This document shows positions 1 through 10,943 of a DNA stretch of 64,000 nucleotides, piece by piece; position 1 is the stretch's first letter, and each line of letters opens with the position of its first letter. Where the stretch lies: NCBI GenBank assembly GCA_009746045.1, contig RPFO01000026.1:1853382-1917381 (forward strand), written 5' to 3'. The translations under genes and the position numbers were made by a program. This stretch comes from Mesostigma viride. Lineage: Eukaryota; Streptophyta; Mesostigmatophyceae; Mesostigmatales; Mesostigmataceae. The notes below the pieces were generated by a model. It ran no database searches. It saw only the letters and a list, made by a program, of their open reading frames with translations, and had not been told where the DNA came from.

Positions 1-3000
1 CGTATCGTATCGTATCATGTCGTATCGTATCGTATCGTATCGTATCGTATCGTATCGTATCGTATCGTATCGTATCGTATCGTATCGTATCGTATCGTAT
101 CGTATCGTATCGTATCGTATCGTATCGTATCGTATCGTATCGTATCGTATCGTATCGTATCGTATCGATCGTATCGTATCGTATCGTGTCGTGTCGTATC
201 GTATCGTATCGTATCGTATCGTGTCGTATCGTATCGTGTCGTGTCGTGTCGTATCGAATCGTATTGTCTCGTATCGTATCGTATCGTATCGTATCGTATC
301 GTATCGTATCGTATCGTATCGTATCGTATCGTATCGTATCGTATCGTATCGTATCGTATCGTATCGTATCGTATCGTATCGTATCGTATCGTATCGTATC
401 GTATCGTATCGTATCGTATCGTATCGTATCGTATCGTATCGTATCGTATCGTATCGTATCGTATCGTATCGTATCGTATCGTATCGTATCGTATCGTATC
501 GTATCGTATCGTATCGTATCGTATCGTATCGTATCGTATCGTATCGTATCCTATCGTGTCGTATCGTGTCGTATCGTGTCGTATCGTATCGTATCGTATC
601 GTATCGTATCGTATCGTATCGTATCGTATCGTATCGTATCGTATCGTATCGTATCGTATCGTATCGTATCGTATCGTATCGTATCGTATCGTATCGTATC
701 GTATCGTATCGTATCGTATCGTATCGTATCGTATCGTATCGTATCGTATCGTGTCGTGTCGTGTCGTGTCGTGTCGTGTCGTGTCGTGTCGTGTCGTGTC
801 GTATCGTATCGTGTCGTGTCGTATCGTGTCGTATCGTATCGTATGGTATCGTATCGTATCGTGTCGTGTCGTGTCGTTTCGTGTCGTGTCGTGTCGTGTC
901 GTGTCGTATCGTATCGTATCGTATCGTATCGTATCGTATCGTATCGTATCGTATCGTATCGTATCGTATCGTATCGTATCGTATCGTATCGTATCGTATC
1001 GTATCGTATCGTATCGTATCGTATCGTATCGTATCGTATCGTATCGTATCGTATCGTATCGTATCGTATCGTATCGTGTCGTATCGTCTCGTATCGTATC
1101 GTATCCTGTCGTGTCGTGTCGTGTCGTGTCGTGTCGTGTCGTGTCGTGTCGTATCGTATCGTATCGTATCGTGTCGTATCGTATCGTATCGTATCGTATC
1201 CTGTCGTATCGTGTCGTGTCGTGTCGTGTCGTGTCGTGTCGTATCGTATCGTATCGTATCGTATCGTATCGTATCGTATCGTATCGTATCGTATCGTATC
1301 GTATCGTATCGTATCGTATCGTATCGTATCGTATCCTATCGTATCGTATCGTATCGTATTGTATCGTATCGTATCGTATCGTGTCGTGTCGTGTCGTATC
1401 GTATCGTATCGTATCGTATCGTATCGTATCGTATCGTATCGTATCGTATCGTATCGTATCGTATCGTATCGTATCGTATCGTATCGTATCGTATCGTATC
1501 GTATCGTATCGTATCGTATCGTATCGTATCGTATCGTATCGTATCGTATCGTATCGTATCGTACCGTCTCGTGTCGTGTCGTGTCGTATCGTATCGTATC
1601 GTATCGTATCGTATCGTATCGTATCGTATCGTATCGTATCGTATCGTATCGTATCGTATCGTATCGTATCGTATCGTATCGTATCGTATCGTATCGTATC
1701 GTATCGTATCGTATCGTATCGTATCGTATCGTATCGTATCGTATCGTATCGTATCGTATCGTATCGTATCGTGTCGTGTCGTGTCGTATCGTATCGTGTC
1801 GTGTCGTGTCGTGTCGTATCGTGTCGTGTCGTGTCGTATCGTATCGTATCGTATCGTATCGTATCGTATCGTATCGTATCGTATCGTATCGTATCGTATC
1901 GTATCGTATCGTATCGTATCGTATCGTATCGTATCGTATCGTATCGTATCGTATCGTATCGTATCGTATCGTATCGTATCGTATCGTATCGTATCGTATC
2001 GTATCGTATCGTATCGTATCGTATCGTATCGTATCGTATCGTATCGTATCGTGTCGTATCGTATCGTATCGTATCCTGTCGTATCGTGTAGTGTCGTATC
2101 GTATCGTATCGTATCGTATCGTATCGTATCGTATCGTATCGTATCGTATCGTATCGTATCGTATCGTATCGTATCGTATCGTATCGTATCGTATCGTATC
2201 GTATCGTATCGTATCGTATCGTATCGTATCGTATCGTATCGTATCGTATCGTGTCGTGTCGTATCGTATCGTATCGTATCGTATCGTGTCGTGTCGTATT
2301 GTGTCGTGTCGTGTCGTATCGTATCGTATCGTATCGTATCGTATCGTATCGTATCGTATCGTATCGTGTCGTATCGTATCGTATCGTATCGTATCGTATC
2401 GTATCGTATCGTATCCTGTCGTATCGTGTCGTGTCGTGTCGTGTCGTATCGTATCGTATCGTATCGTGTCGTATCGTGTCGTATCGTGTCGTATCGTATC
2501 GTGTCGTCTCGTGTCGTGTCGTGTCGTGTCGTGTCGTGTCGTGTCGTGTCGTGTCGTGTCGTGTCGTGTCGTGTCGTGTCGTGTCGTGTCGTGTCGTGTC
2601 GTGTCGTGTCGTGTCGTGTCGTGTCGTGTCGTGTCGTGTCGTGTCGTGTCGTGTCGTGTCGTGTCGTGTCGTGTCGTGTCGTGTCGTGTCGTGTCGTGTC
2701 GTGTCGTGTCGTGTCGTGTCGTGTCGTGTCGTGTCGTGTCGTGTCGTGTCGTGTCGTGTCGTGTCGTGTCGTGTCGTGTCGTGTCGTGTCGTGTCGTGTC
2801 GTGTCGTGTCGTGTCGTGTCGTGTCGTGTCGTGTCGTGTCGTGTCGTGTCGTGTCGTGTCGTGTCGTGTCGTGTCGTGTCGTGTCGTGTCGTGTCGTGTC
2901 GTGTCGTGTCGTGTCGTGTCGTGTCGTGTCGTGTCGTGTCGTGTCGTGTCGTGTCGTGTCGTGTCGTGTCGTGTCGTGTCGTGTCGTGTCGTGTCGTGTC

Positions 3001-6000
3001 GTGTCGTGTCGTGTCGTGTCGTGTCGTGTCGTGTCGTGTCGTGTCGTGTCGTGTCGTGTCGTGTCGTGTCGTGTCGTGTCGTGTCGTGTCGTGTCGTGTC
3101 GTGTCGTGTCGTGTCGTGTCGTGTCGTGTCGTGTCGTGTCGTGTCGTGTCGTGTCGTGTCGTGTCGTGTCGTGTCGTGTCGTGTCGTGTCGTATCATATC
3201 GTATCATATCGTATCGTGTCGTATCGTATCGTATCGTCTCGTATCGTCTCGTCTCGTGTCGTGTCGTGTCGTATCGTATCGTGTCGTGTCGTGTCGTATC
3301 GTATGGTATTGTATTGTATTGTATTGTATTGTATTGTATTGTATCATATGGTATCGTATCGGATCGTATCGTATCGTATCGTATCGTGTCGTATCGTGTC
3401 GTATCGTATGGTGTCGTGTCGTATCGTGTCGTATCGTGTCGTATCGTATCGTATCGTGTCGTATCGTATCGTATCGTATCGTATCGTATCGTATCGTATC
3501 GTATCGTATCGTATCGTATCGTATCGTATCGTATCGTGTCGTGTCGTGTCGTGTCGTGTCGTGTCGTATCGTATCGTATCGTATCGTATCGTATCGTATC
3601 GTATCGTATCGTATCGTATCGTATCGTATCGTATCGTATCGTATCGTATCGTATCGTATCGTGTCGTGTCGTGTCGTGTCGTGTCGTGTCGTGTCGTGTC
3701 GTGTCGTGTCGTGTCGTCTCGTATCGTATCGTATCGTATCGTGTCGTGTCGTGTCGTGTCGTGTCGTGTCGTGTCGTGTCGTGTCGTGTCGTGTCGTGTC
3801 GTATCGTATCGTATCGTATCGTATCGTATCGTATCGTATCGTATCGTATCGTATCGTATCGTATCGTATCGTATCGTATCGTATCGTATCGTATCGTATC
3901 GTATCGTATCGTATCGTATCGTATCGTATCGTATCGTGTCGTGTCGTCTCGTGTCGTCTCGTATCGTGTCGTGTCGTGTCGTGTCGTGTCGTGTCGTGTC
4001 GTGTCGTGTCGTATCGTATCGTATCGTGTCGTGTCGTGTCGTGTCGTGTCGTGTCGTGTCGTGTCGTGTCGTGTCGTATCGTATCGTATCGTATCGTATC
4101 GTGTCGTGTCGTGTCGTGTCGTGTCGTGTCGTGTCGTGTCGTGTCGTGTCGTGTCGTGTCGTGTCGTGTCGTGTCGTGTCGTGTCGTGTCGTGTCGTGTC
4201 GTGTCGTGTCGTGTCGTGTCGTGTCGTGTCGTGTCGTGTCGTGTCGTGTCGTGTCGTGTCGTGTCGTGTCGTGTCGTGTCGTGTCGTGTCGTGTCGTGTC
4301 GTGTCGTGTCGTGTCGTGTCGTGTCGTGTCGTGTCGTGTCGTGTCGTGTCGTGTCGTGTCGTGTCGTGTCGTGTCGTGTCGTGTCGTGTCGTGTCGTGTC
4401 GTGTCGTGTCGTGTCGTGTCGTGTCGTGTCGTGTCGTGTCGTGTCGTGTCGTGTCGTGTCGTGTCGTGTCGTGTCGTGTCGTGTCGTGTCGTGTCGTGTC
4501 GTGTCGTGTCGTGTCGTGTCGTGTCGTGTCGTGTCGTGTCGTGTCGTGTCGTGTCGTGTCGTGTCGTATCATATCGTATCATATCGTATCGTGTCGTATC
4601 GTATCGTATCGTCTCGTATCGTATCGTCTCGTCTCGTGTCGTGTCGTATCGTATCGTGTCGTGTCGTGTCGTATCGTATGGTATTGTATTGTATTGTATT
4701 GTATTGTATTGTATTGTATTGTATTGTATTGTATTGTATTGTATCATATGGTATCGTATCGGATCGTATCGTATCGTATCGTATCGTGTCGTATCGTGTC
4801 GTATCGTATGGTGTCGTGTCGTATCGTGTCGTATCGTGTCGTATCGTATCGTATCGTGTCGTATCGTATCGTATCGTATCGTATCGTATCGTATCGTATC
4901 GTATCGTATCGTATCGTATCGTATCGTATCGTGTCGTATCGTGTCGTGTCGTGTCGTGTCGTATCGTATCGTATCGTATCGTATCGTATCGTATCGTATC
5001 GTATCGTATCGTATCGTATCGTATCGTATCGTATCGTATCGTATCGTATCGTATCGTATCGTGTCGTGTCGTGTCGTGTCGTGTCGTGTCGTGTCGTGTC
5101 GTGTCGTGTCGTCTCGTATCGTATCGTATCGTATCGTGTCGTGTCGTGTCGTGTCGTGTCGTGTCGTGTCGTGTCGTGTCGTGTCGTGTCGTGTCGTATC
5201 GTATCGTATCGTATCGTATCGTATCGTATCGTATCGTATCGTATCGTATCGTATCGTATCGTATCGTATCGTATCGTATCGTATCGTATCGTATCGTGTC
5301 GTCTCGTCTCGTGTCGTCTCGTATCGTGTCGTGTCGTGTCGTGTCGTGTCGTGTCGTGTCGTGTCGTGTCGTGTCGTATCGTATCGTATCGTGTCGTGTC
5401 CTGTCGTGTCGTGTCGTGTCGTGTCGTGTCGTGTCGTGTCGTGTCGTATCGTATCGTATCGTATCGTATCGTGTCGTGTCGTGTCGTGTCGTGTCGTGTC
5501 GTGTCGTGTCGTGTCGTGTCGTGTCGTGTCGTGTCGTGTCGTGTCGTGTCGTGTCGTGTCGTGTCGTGTCGTGTCGTGTCGTGTCGTGTCGTGTCGTGTC
5601 GTGTCGTGTCGTGTCGTGTCGTGTCGTGTCGTGTCGTGTCGTGTCGTGTCGTGTCGTGTCGTGTCGTGTCGTGTCGTGTCGTGTCGTGTCGTGTCGTGTC
5701 GTGTCGTGTCGTGTCGTGTCGTGTCGTGTCGTGTCGTGTCGTGTCATATCGTGGCGTGGCGTGTCGTGCCGTGCCGTGCCGTGCCGTGCCGTGCCGTGCC
5801 GTGCCGTGCCGTGCCGTGCCGTGCCGTGCCGTGCCGTGCCGTGCCGTGCCGTGCCTTGCCGTGCCGTGCCGTGCCGTGCCGTGCCGTGCCGTGCCGTGCC
5901 GTGCCGTGCCGTGCCGTGCCGTGCCGTGCCGTGCCGTGCCGTGCCGTGCCGTGCCGTGCCGTGCCGTGCCGTGCCGTGCCGTGCCGTGCCGTGCCGTGCC

Positions 6001-6311
6001 GTGCCGTGCCGTGCCGTGCCGTGCCGTGCCGTGCCGTGCCGTGCCGTGCCGTGCCGTGCCGTGCCGTGCCGTGCCGTGCCGTGCCGTGCCGTGCCGTGCC
6101 GTGCCGTGCCGTGCCGTGCCGTGCCGTGCCGTGCCGTGCCGTGCCGTGCCGTGCCGTGCCGTGCCGTGTCGTGTCGTGTCGTGTCGTGTCGTGTCGTGTC
6201 GTATCGTATCGTATCGTATCGTATCGTATCGTATCGTATCGTATCGTATCGTATCGTATCGTATCGTATCGTATCGTATCGTATCGTATCGTGTCGTGTC
6301 GTGTCGTGTCG
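1..6311. repeat. Pentanucleotide satellite array (CGTAT/CGTGT/CGTGC)
   Basis: Uninterrupted 5 bp tandem repeat. CGTAT dominates 1-2505 with short runs of CGTGT. Nearly pure CGTGT fills about 2511-3190, 4096-4560 and 5471-5740. Single-base variants (CGTCT, CCTAT, CGTTT) are scattered and some recur in clusters. A landmark segment with CATAT, CGTCT and then a run of GTATT units starts at 3191 and again at 4566, giving a ~1375 bp higher-order duplication; the GTATT run is longer in the second copy. Neither strand of the pentamer contains a stop codon in any frame, so the array is open in all six frames and gives spurious proteins over 2000 residues long. No gene is present. Confidence 0.98.
5766..6167. 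repeat. CGTGC sub-block of the pentamer array
   Basis: About 80 consecutive copies of the GC-rich variant GTGCC, with one GTGCCTTGCC interruption near 5855. It is bounded on the left by an irregular junction (CATATCGTGGCGTGGC at 5745-5760) and on the right by CGTGT and then CGTAT units. This variant occurs nowhere else in the array, so it is a local expansion of a new variant. Confidence 0.95.
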
Positions 6312-6317
6312 TATTGT

Positions 6318-7150
6318 ATTGTGTTGTTTAGTGTTGTATTGCTAGGGATCGCTATCTGCCTGTTCCTGTCTTGCGCCTTAGCCCTTGATTGTGTTAATTT
6401 TGTAGCTTGTCTATTTGCCGTCACTCTCATCATTCTCAGTTTATATAGTAGTATATAGTATTTTCCCTTTTTTTTTATAACTAATATGCTTTGCCTAGTA
6501 TGGATCTACCAGTATCATTATACTTCTACATTCAGTTCAGCATAACATCCTAATGTTTGTGCTTTGCTTCTGCGGACGGGGTAATCTTTGACATCGTAAT
6601 GTTCGTGCTATGCGGAGCTGCGGATGCTGGTGGCATTGCGTTGGCAGAATTTATGTAGCACCTGTTGAAATGATTTGGCTGGCAGAAGATGAATAGCACT
6701 TCTTAACTACGAGGAGTTAGGTTGGAGCTTCAATGAGTTTAACCCTCAAACTGTCTAGTTCCTATTTGTGTGTGCATGTATTGTGTGTGTGCGTGCGCGC
6801 CCGCGGGCTTGCTCGCTTTGCATGCGAGCATGCTTGCTTAGAGGGAGGGGAGGGGAGGGGGCCACACAGCCAGCAGCATGCTTTGACACATGAGTTAGAC
6901 TGTAGTATGAGAGAGATACACTAGGGGGCCATGAATATGATAGCCGTGGCTATCAGCTGTGCTGTAGTATGCCACAAGAGCACTACTAGTAGTTTCTTGC
7001 ATTTATTCATTACGTATATAAAATACAGGGTAAGGTGATCCTCGACTACCCACAGTTGGTAGTAGTAAGCAAGATTCACTGGATGAGCAATGGCAGAGAT
7101 ATTCACAATGTTTACCTGCTGGTTTGTTTGTTCGTTTGTTCAATCGTTCA
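6318..7150. other. Intergenic sequence, no feature recognised
   Basis: The array decays through TATTG units and then gives way to ordinary sequence. I see only short low-complexity stretches: a TG/CG alternation near 6778-6800 and a G-rich stretch near 6841-6862. No coding region, terminal repeat or RNA gene could be supported. Confidence 0.5.
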
Positions 7151-7268
7151 TTCATTCATCCATCCATCCATCCATCCATCCATCCATCCATCCATCCATC
7201 CATCCATCCATCCATCCATCCATCCATCCGTCCGTCCGTCCATCCCTCCATCCATCCATTCATTCATC
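7151..7268. repeat. TCCA tetranucleotide microsatellite
   Basis: About 25 copies of CATC/TCCA, with CGTC variants near 7229-7240 and TTCA variants at both edges. The Ser-Ile-His-Pro and Trp-Met-Asp-Gly reading frames across it are translations of the repeat and not genes. Confidence 0.97.
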
Positions 7269-7697
7269 CATTCACACGCCTCCGTTGGGAGAGTCACGGG
7301 GGACAAACTTCTTGAGTAGGTAACTTTTGATCCTTGGTTGATGCACAGCAAGAAGGGGGCAGGGGCCACCGACTTTTATCATGTCTTTGCTGAAAGGCAG
7401 GCCACACGTTCCATCAAACTGCTCACTGGGAGAGTCTAGCAACTAATTGTGCTGGTTGTCTTAACTACATAGTAGATATGTGAATAGGGGGTGGGGCCGA
7501 GGGGGGCTGGGGGAATGGAGGGAGGGCGGGGCCATGCACCTGCTTTGTACATTCTGGAAGGCAGACAGATCGTTCACAGTTTGCATGCTGACGCCAGTCA
7601 TCCTCATGCTTGGTATGTGCATGATACAGGCTGCAAGCCTGGCTCATGGGCTGCTTGACAGATGGTTTCCATTGATTGATGATTTATACTAGTTGCC

Positions 7698-7862
7698 ATG
7701 GGGTATGTCGTTGGAACCCTGCAGGTAGGAAATCCCGTCCCCGTTCGCCCCGATGGCCGACTAGCCGCCCTGGCCAAGGCCAAGGAGTGGCCTGTCCTGA
7801 AGTGGGAGCTTCCAAAGCCGTCATCAGGCGGCCCTGTGCCTTCAACGCCGGTGGCAACGTGA
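7698..7862 (+). CDS. Possible 54-residue ORF, unrecognised
   Basis: A short ORF with the strong start context GCCATGG reads as compositionally ordinary protein (VGNPVPVRPDG, then LAALAKAKEWPVLKWELPKP), Pro/Ser-rich at the end. It is too short to assign and could be an exon or a retroelement fragment. Its GC content is higher than the flanks, which is the main reason for listing it. There is no known family match and no partner exon visible. Confidence 0.2.
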   Translation: MGYVVGTLQVGNPVPVRPDGRLAALAKAKEWPVLKWELPKPSSGGPVPSTPVAT

Positions 7863-7984
7863 TTGGATTGTTGCAAAGCATGTATAAATGACATCAGGCT
7901 AGCCAAACATCTGAGCATGAGCACCCTCCACGCCAGTTCCAATGTGAAGAAATGCCTCTGGCCGGATTCCACGCACATGGCTAT

Positions 7985-8076
7985 CTAAGTAAGTAAGCAA
8001 GTACTTGCGTGTCATGCGCAAAGGCATGCCACGGAGTACTATGCTAATCTCACTAGAAAAAATAATTACACAAAAG
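7985..8076 (+). repeat. Dispersed repeat, copy 1
   Basis: The stretch from AAGTAAGTAAG through GTCATGCGCA to the CTAGAAAA region recurs in the same orientation at about 14168-14271, with small substitutions and indels. The repeat family is not identified. The remaining sequence 7270-8300 has no supported gene; an ATTA microsatellite lies at about 8263-8283. Confidence 0.7.
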
Positions 8077-8300
8077 TTTGAAGGAATGGCTATCTGGGCC
8101 CATCACGTAGGCCTTAAACACAAGTTACTTAGTGTCTGCGAGCTAGTAATAAATACAACACTTATGGTTATCAAATTGGGGTGGTTGCCCCAATGTTGTG
8201 AATCAATCACGTGTAGGGCTCCTTACCTACTAGGTGGTTTTGATCAATGGTTGTGTTTTCTCCATTAATTAATTAATTAATTAGAAACATAACTCAGACG

Positions 8301-8586
8301 CGTGTGTAGTACTCCTACACACAGATCTCGAGTGATTTATCTAGTACCAAATCCGAAAGGCTTGCATCACTCCCCGGACAGGAGAACTTTTGCGGATGAC
8401 TGTAGGTGTAAGTTGGCGATGCCATGGTAACCGGAGACGTCCGTCCTATAGTCAGCAAAATTGGTGCGAGAGGTCCCCAGTTCGATTCCGGTCGGATTCA
8501 TTTGCAGATCGCGTTTTTCCGCGTTTTCCGCGGCCCGGCACTGAACGCAAATGGTTTTCACCTTTGCGGAGTATCTGATCAGAATA
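8301..8586 (+). repeat. Short interspersed repeat with tRNA-like B box, copy A
   Basis: A 286 bp unit that begins with an imperfect hairpin (GTGTGTAG...CTACACAC) and carries a pol III B-box-like AGTTCGATTCC at 8479-8489. A weak A-box-like TAGGTGTAAGTTGG lies at 8403-8416. It recurs at 8706-8991 and, interrupted, on the minus strand at 26109-34808. A tRNA-derived SINE is the best guess, but no TSD or poly(A) tail was found. It is not a tRNA gene: no cloverleaf can be folded by eye. Confidence 0.6.
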
Positions 8587-8705
8587 TACGCTTGGCTGAT
8601 TTAAATTTCGATAGTACCGACTACGCCCCCTTCTACTCAAAGAAGGATTCAGCCGTGTTCAGCCCGTCTCACGGTGCGAGACTGAACAAGTCTCGCGTGC
8701 AGACA

Positions 8706-8991
8706 CGTGTGTAGTACTCCTACACACAGATCTCGAGTGATTTATCTAGTACCAAATCCGAAAGGCTTGCATCACTCCCCGGACAGGAGAACTTTTGCGG
8801 ATGACTGTAGGTGTAAGTTGGCGATGCCATGGTAACCGGAGACGTCCGTCCTATAGTCAGCAAAATTGGTGCGAGAGGTCCCCAGTTCGATTCCGGTCGG
8901 ATTCATTTGCAGATCGAGTTTTTCCGCGTTTTCCGCGGCCCGGCACTGAACGCAAATGGTTTTCACCTTTGCGGAGTGTCTGATCAGAATA
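8706..8991 (+). repeat. Short interspersed repeat with tRNA-like B box, copy B
   Basis: Nearly identical to copy A at a 405 bp offset; visible differences include AGATCGCG versus AGATCGAG and GAGTATC versus GAGTGTC. The 119 bp spacer 8587-8705 contains a GTTCAG...CTGAAC hairpin. The last base abuts the 3' end of the minus-strand LINE that starts at 8992. Confidence 0.65.
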
Positions 8992-10760
8992 ACTCCGTTG
9001 GGAGTACATGTAGCACATATCCCTGAGAAGGGGCATATGGCTACATTCTGGGCTACTTCCTGCAAGGGTGGGAATGTAAGCTACCCTTGCTCTAGGTGCA
9101 CCAGGGCACCTGCACCCTCATGATCTTCACACTATGCCCAGCTAAGGGGGAGTATGTCATGTGGGGGAAGATCATCATGGCTATACAAGAGCTAGGGCAT
9201 GGCTTCTCGACAGAGAGCATCTCTCTGCGTAGGCATAGCATGGCTAAATTCTTAATGCGACATCCATGGGGGTCCCATTATAGGCAGGGCGTGGCTAAAT
9301 TCTGAAGGCATCATCCATGGGGGCCATTATGGGCGCACATGCGCGTGGGCCACATGCATGCTAGGCTAAGCCTGACTAATCTACACTACTGGTATATATT
9401 CCCTAGTCTGAGGTGGCAGGGGGGGCCTGCCAGGGCTTGTGGTCAATGTGGATGACCGCCCCCCTCCAGTATACCGGCTTCCCCCTTGCGCTCTGCCGGA
9501 GCTGAAGGTAGGTCGGCCATAGCTCGCGTCGCCGCTGTTGCTGGGCCAGGGTCAAGTCGTCGTCCAGCGTGAAGCGAGTCCTCGAGAGCTTCTTGCGGCA
9601 TTTAAGGAACGACAGCTTGTCCGCCATGTACTTAAAGGTGAGGAGCACAGGTGCCGGGCCAGCTTTCCCCCGCTCGCGGGGGAGGCGGACAGCGACATGT
9701 CCAGCTCACCAGTGAGTAGCATGGGGGCAAAAATGTCGCGCTTAAATGCCTCAAGAAGGCTCGTGGAGGTCTCACCTGCCGGCTGGTCGAAGTGCTTGAC
9801 GATGACATTGTGGCTGCGCCGGGCGATGTCGGCTTCCTCGCGAAGGTCGAGGGCTTGTTGCTTGAGTTGTGCCGTGATGGTGGAGGTGGTGGAGGTGGTG
9901 TGCTGCTGGGGTGCAAGTCCGCCCAGGTGGAGGGAGCATCGCCGGCCAGGCCAGCAGGCGCCGGCTGGGCGGCGATGTCCTTCACCGCCTGGGCGGTGAG
10001 GCCGGCGGTGTCATGCAAGCTCTCAAGGGCGGTGGCGGTGGCTTGAAGGCGTTGGTCGAGGTCGAGGAGCTGGGCTTTGATGTCGGCAGTGGAGGCGGAA
10101 ATGGCAGTGGAGGTGGCGGTGAGGTGAGGAAGTTCAGCAGCCAGCGGGCCACCCATTGCTGCGACGTCAGCAGCAAGGGGGGTCACGTGCTGCTGGAAGG
10201 CTTCCATGAGGATGGAACGGAGGGTGGGGGCGGAGATGGATGGAGCCCAGATCTCGCCATCAGAGCGCTGGAGAAGGGAGTTGAGGATGGTATGCTGGAG
10301 GACGGGGCGGGGGGAGCCGAAAACCATGCTGACGTTGTGCCAGCGACGGCTGTCTGGGACGAGGAGGCGTCCGGTGGCGTGGAGATGGATGCACAGGTCG
10401 TAAAGCGAGGCGTAGTCCCCGTAGAAGATGCAGTCCAGAGCATCGGTCGGAGACATGTTGGTCCAGTCGTGATCATCGACCTGGAAAGGTGTGAACCGAA
10501 AGTGCGGTTCCGAGGGGCGTGAAGACCCTCCTGTTTTGTCGGCTGAGCGGGCGCTTTTAGGGTCAGGCGATGCCGATGGCGAGGCATTGAGGCCGGGAGG
10601 TTTCTGGGAGACCACCAGTGCACGACTAGTGTCACCGCTGCCTGCCGGATCTGGCGAAGCGGCAGCCTCAGCTGCCGCATTGTCAAAGGCGAGCGCATCC
10701 TCCAAACTGCGTTGCGTCGACGGGCGTTTGCTCGTCATATATTGCGTTTTAGATTCGGAA
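8992..10760 (-). mobile_element. LINE copy 1 (ORF1 plus 3' UTR, no RT)
   Basis: The minus strand carries a decayed ORF1 (9403-10738) followed by a ~400 bp 3' UTR ending at 8992 in ...CTCCCAACGGAGT. The same 3' UTR recurs on the plus strand at about 13690-14110 and on the minus strand at 43001-43264, which defines the family. No reverse transcriptase lies between ORF1 and the 3' UTR in any copy, so the copies are non-autonomous, or ORF2 was deleted in their source. The 5' boundary is uncertain. Confidence 0.75.
9403..10738 (-). pseudogene. LINE ORF1-like protein, frameshifted (copy 1)
   Basis: The frame opens at 10738 with a Ser/Ala/Pro-rich N-terminus. A conserved block follows (CIFYGDYASLYDLCIHLH), then a helical region with LLDLDQRLQATATALESLHD and a poly-Pro hinge. 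After a frameshift the protein continues with REEADIARRSHNVIVKHF and, after a second shift near 9680, with ADKLSFLKCRKKL and LAQQQRRRELWPTYLQLR. This order (coil, RRM-like NVIVKxF, then DLTLAQQQRR...L) resembles the RRM and C-terminal domains of L1 ORF1p, an RNA-binding chaperone of LINE particles. That assignment is inferred from motif pattern. At least two frameshifts make it non-functional. G-rich ORFs on the opposite strand are shadows. Confidence 0.65.
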
Positions 10761-10943
10761 AATTATACCAGCATGTGCGTCTTAGAAAGACGAAGCGATA
10801 GTGATATTCACGGCTAAATTCGGTGCTCAAACGTGAAAGTTATGAGCTCCGCCATCAGCCATGGCTACCTCGTGGCTCGTGGCTCGTGGCTCGTCTCCGT
10901 TTTCTCCATGTGTGCGTAATTCAGAACTAAACAGCTCGCAAAT

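Noticed and set aside
1-6311. Telomere
   Set aside because: The unit is a CGTAT pentamer with GC-rich variants, not a TTAGGG/TTTAGGG-type repeat, and it ends internally in ordinary sequence.
15-6458. Open frames of hundreds to more than 2000 codons on both strands
   Set aside because: They are translations of a stop-free pentamer; all six frames are open and give SYRIV- or RHDTT-type pentapeptides.
7035-7369. Ser-Ile-His-Pro and Trp-Met-Asp-Gly proteins
   Set aside because: They are frames through the TCCA microsatellite.
8301-8586. Helitron, because of the terminal hairpin
   Set aside because: No CTRR terminus after the hairpin, no TC start and no A/T target dinucleotide.
8301-8991. tRNA genes
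   Set aside because: Only a B-box-like motif is present; no acceptor stem, anticodon arm or cloverleaf could be folded.
9538-10522. Plus-strand Gly-rich ORFs
   Set aside because: They are antisense shadows of the minus-strand LINE ORF1 with its Pro/Ser-rich hinge.
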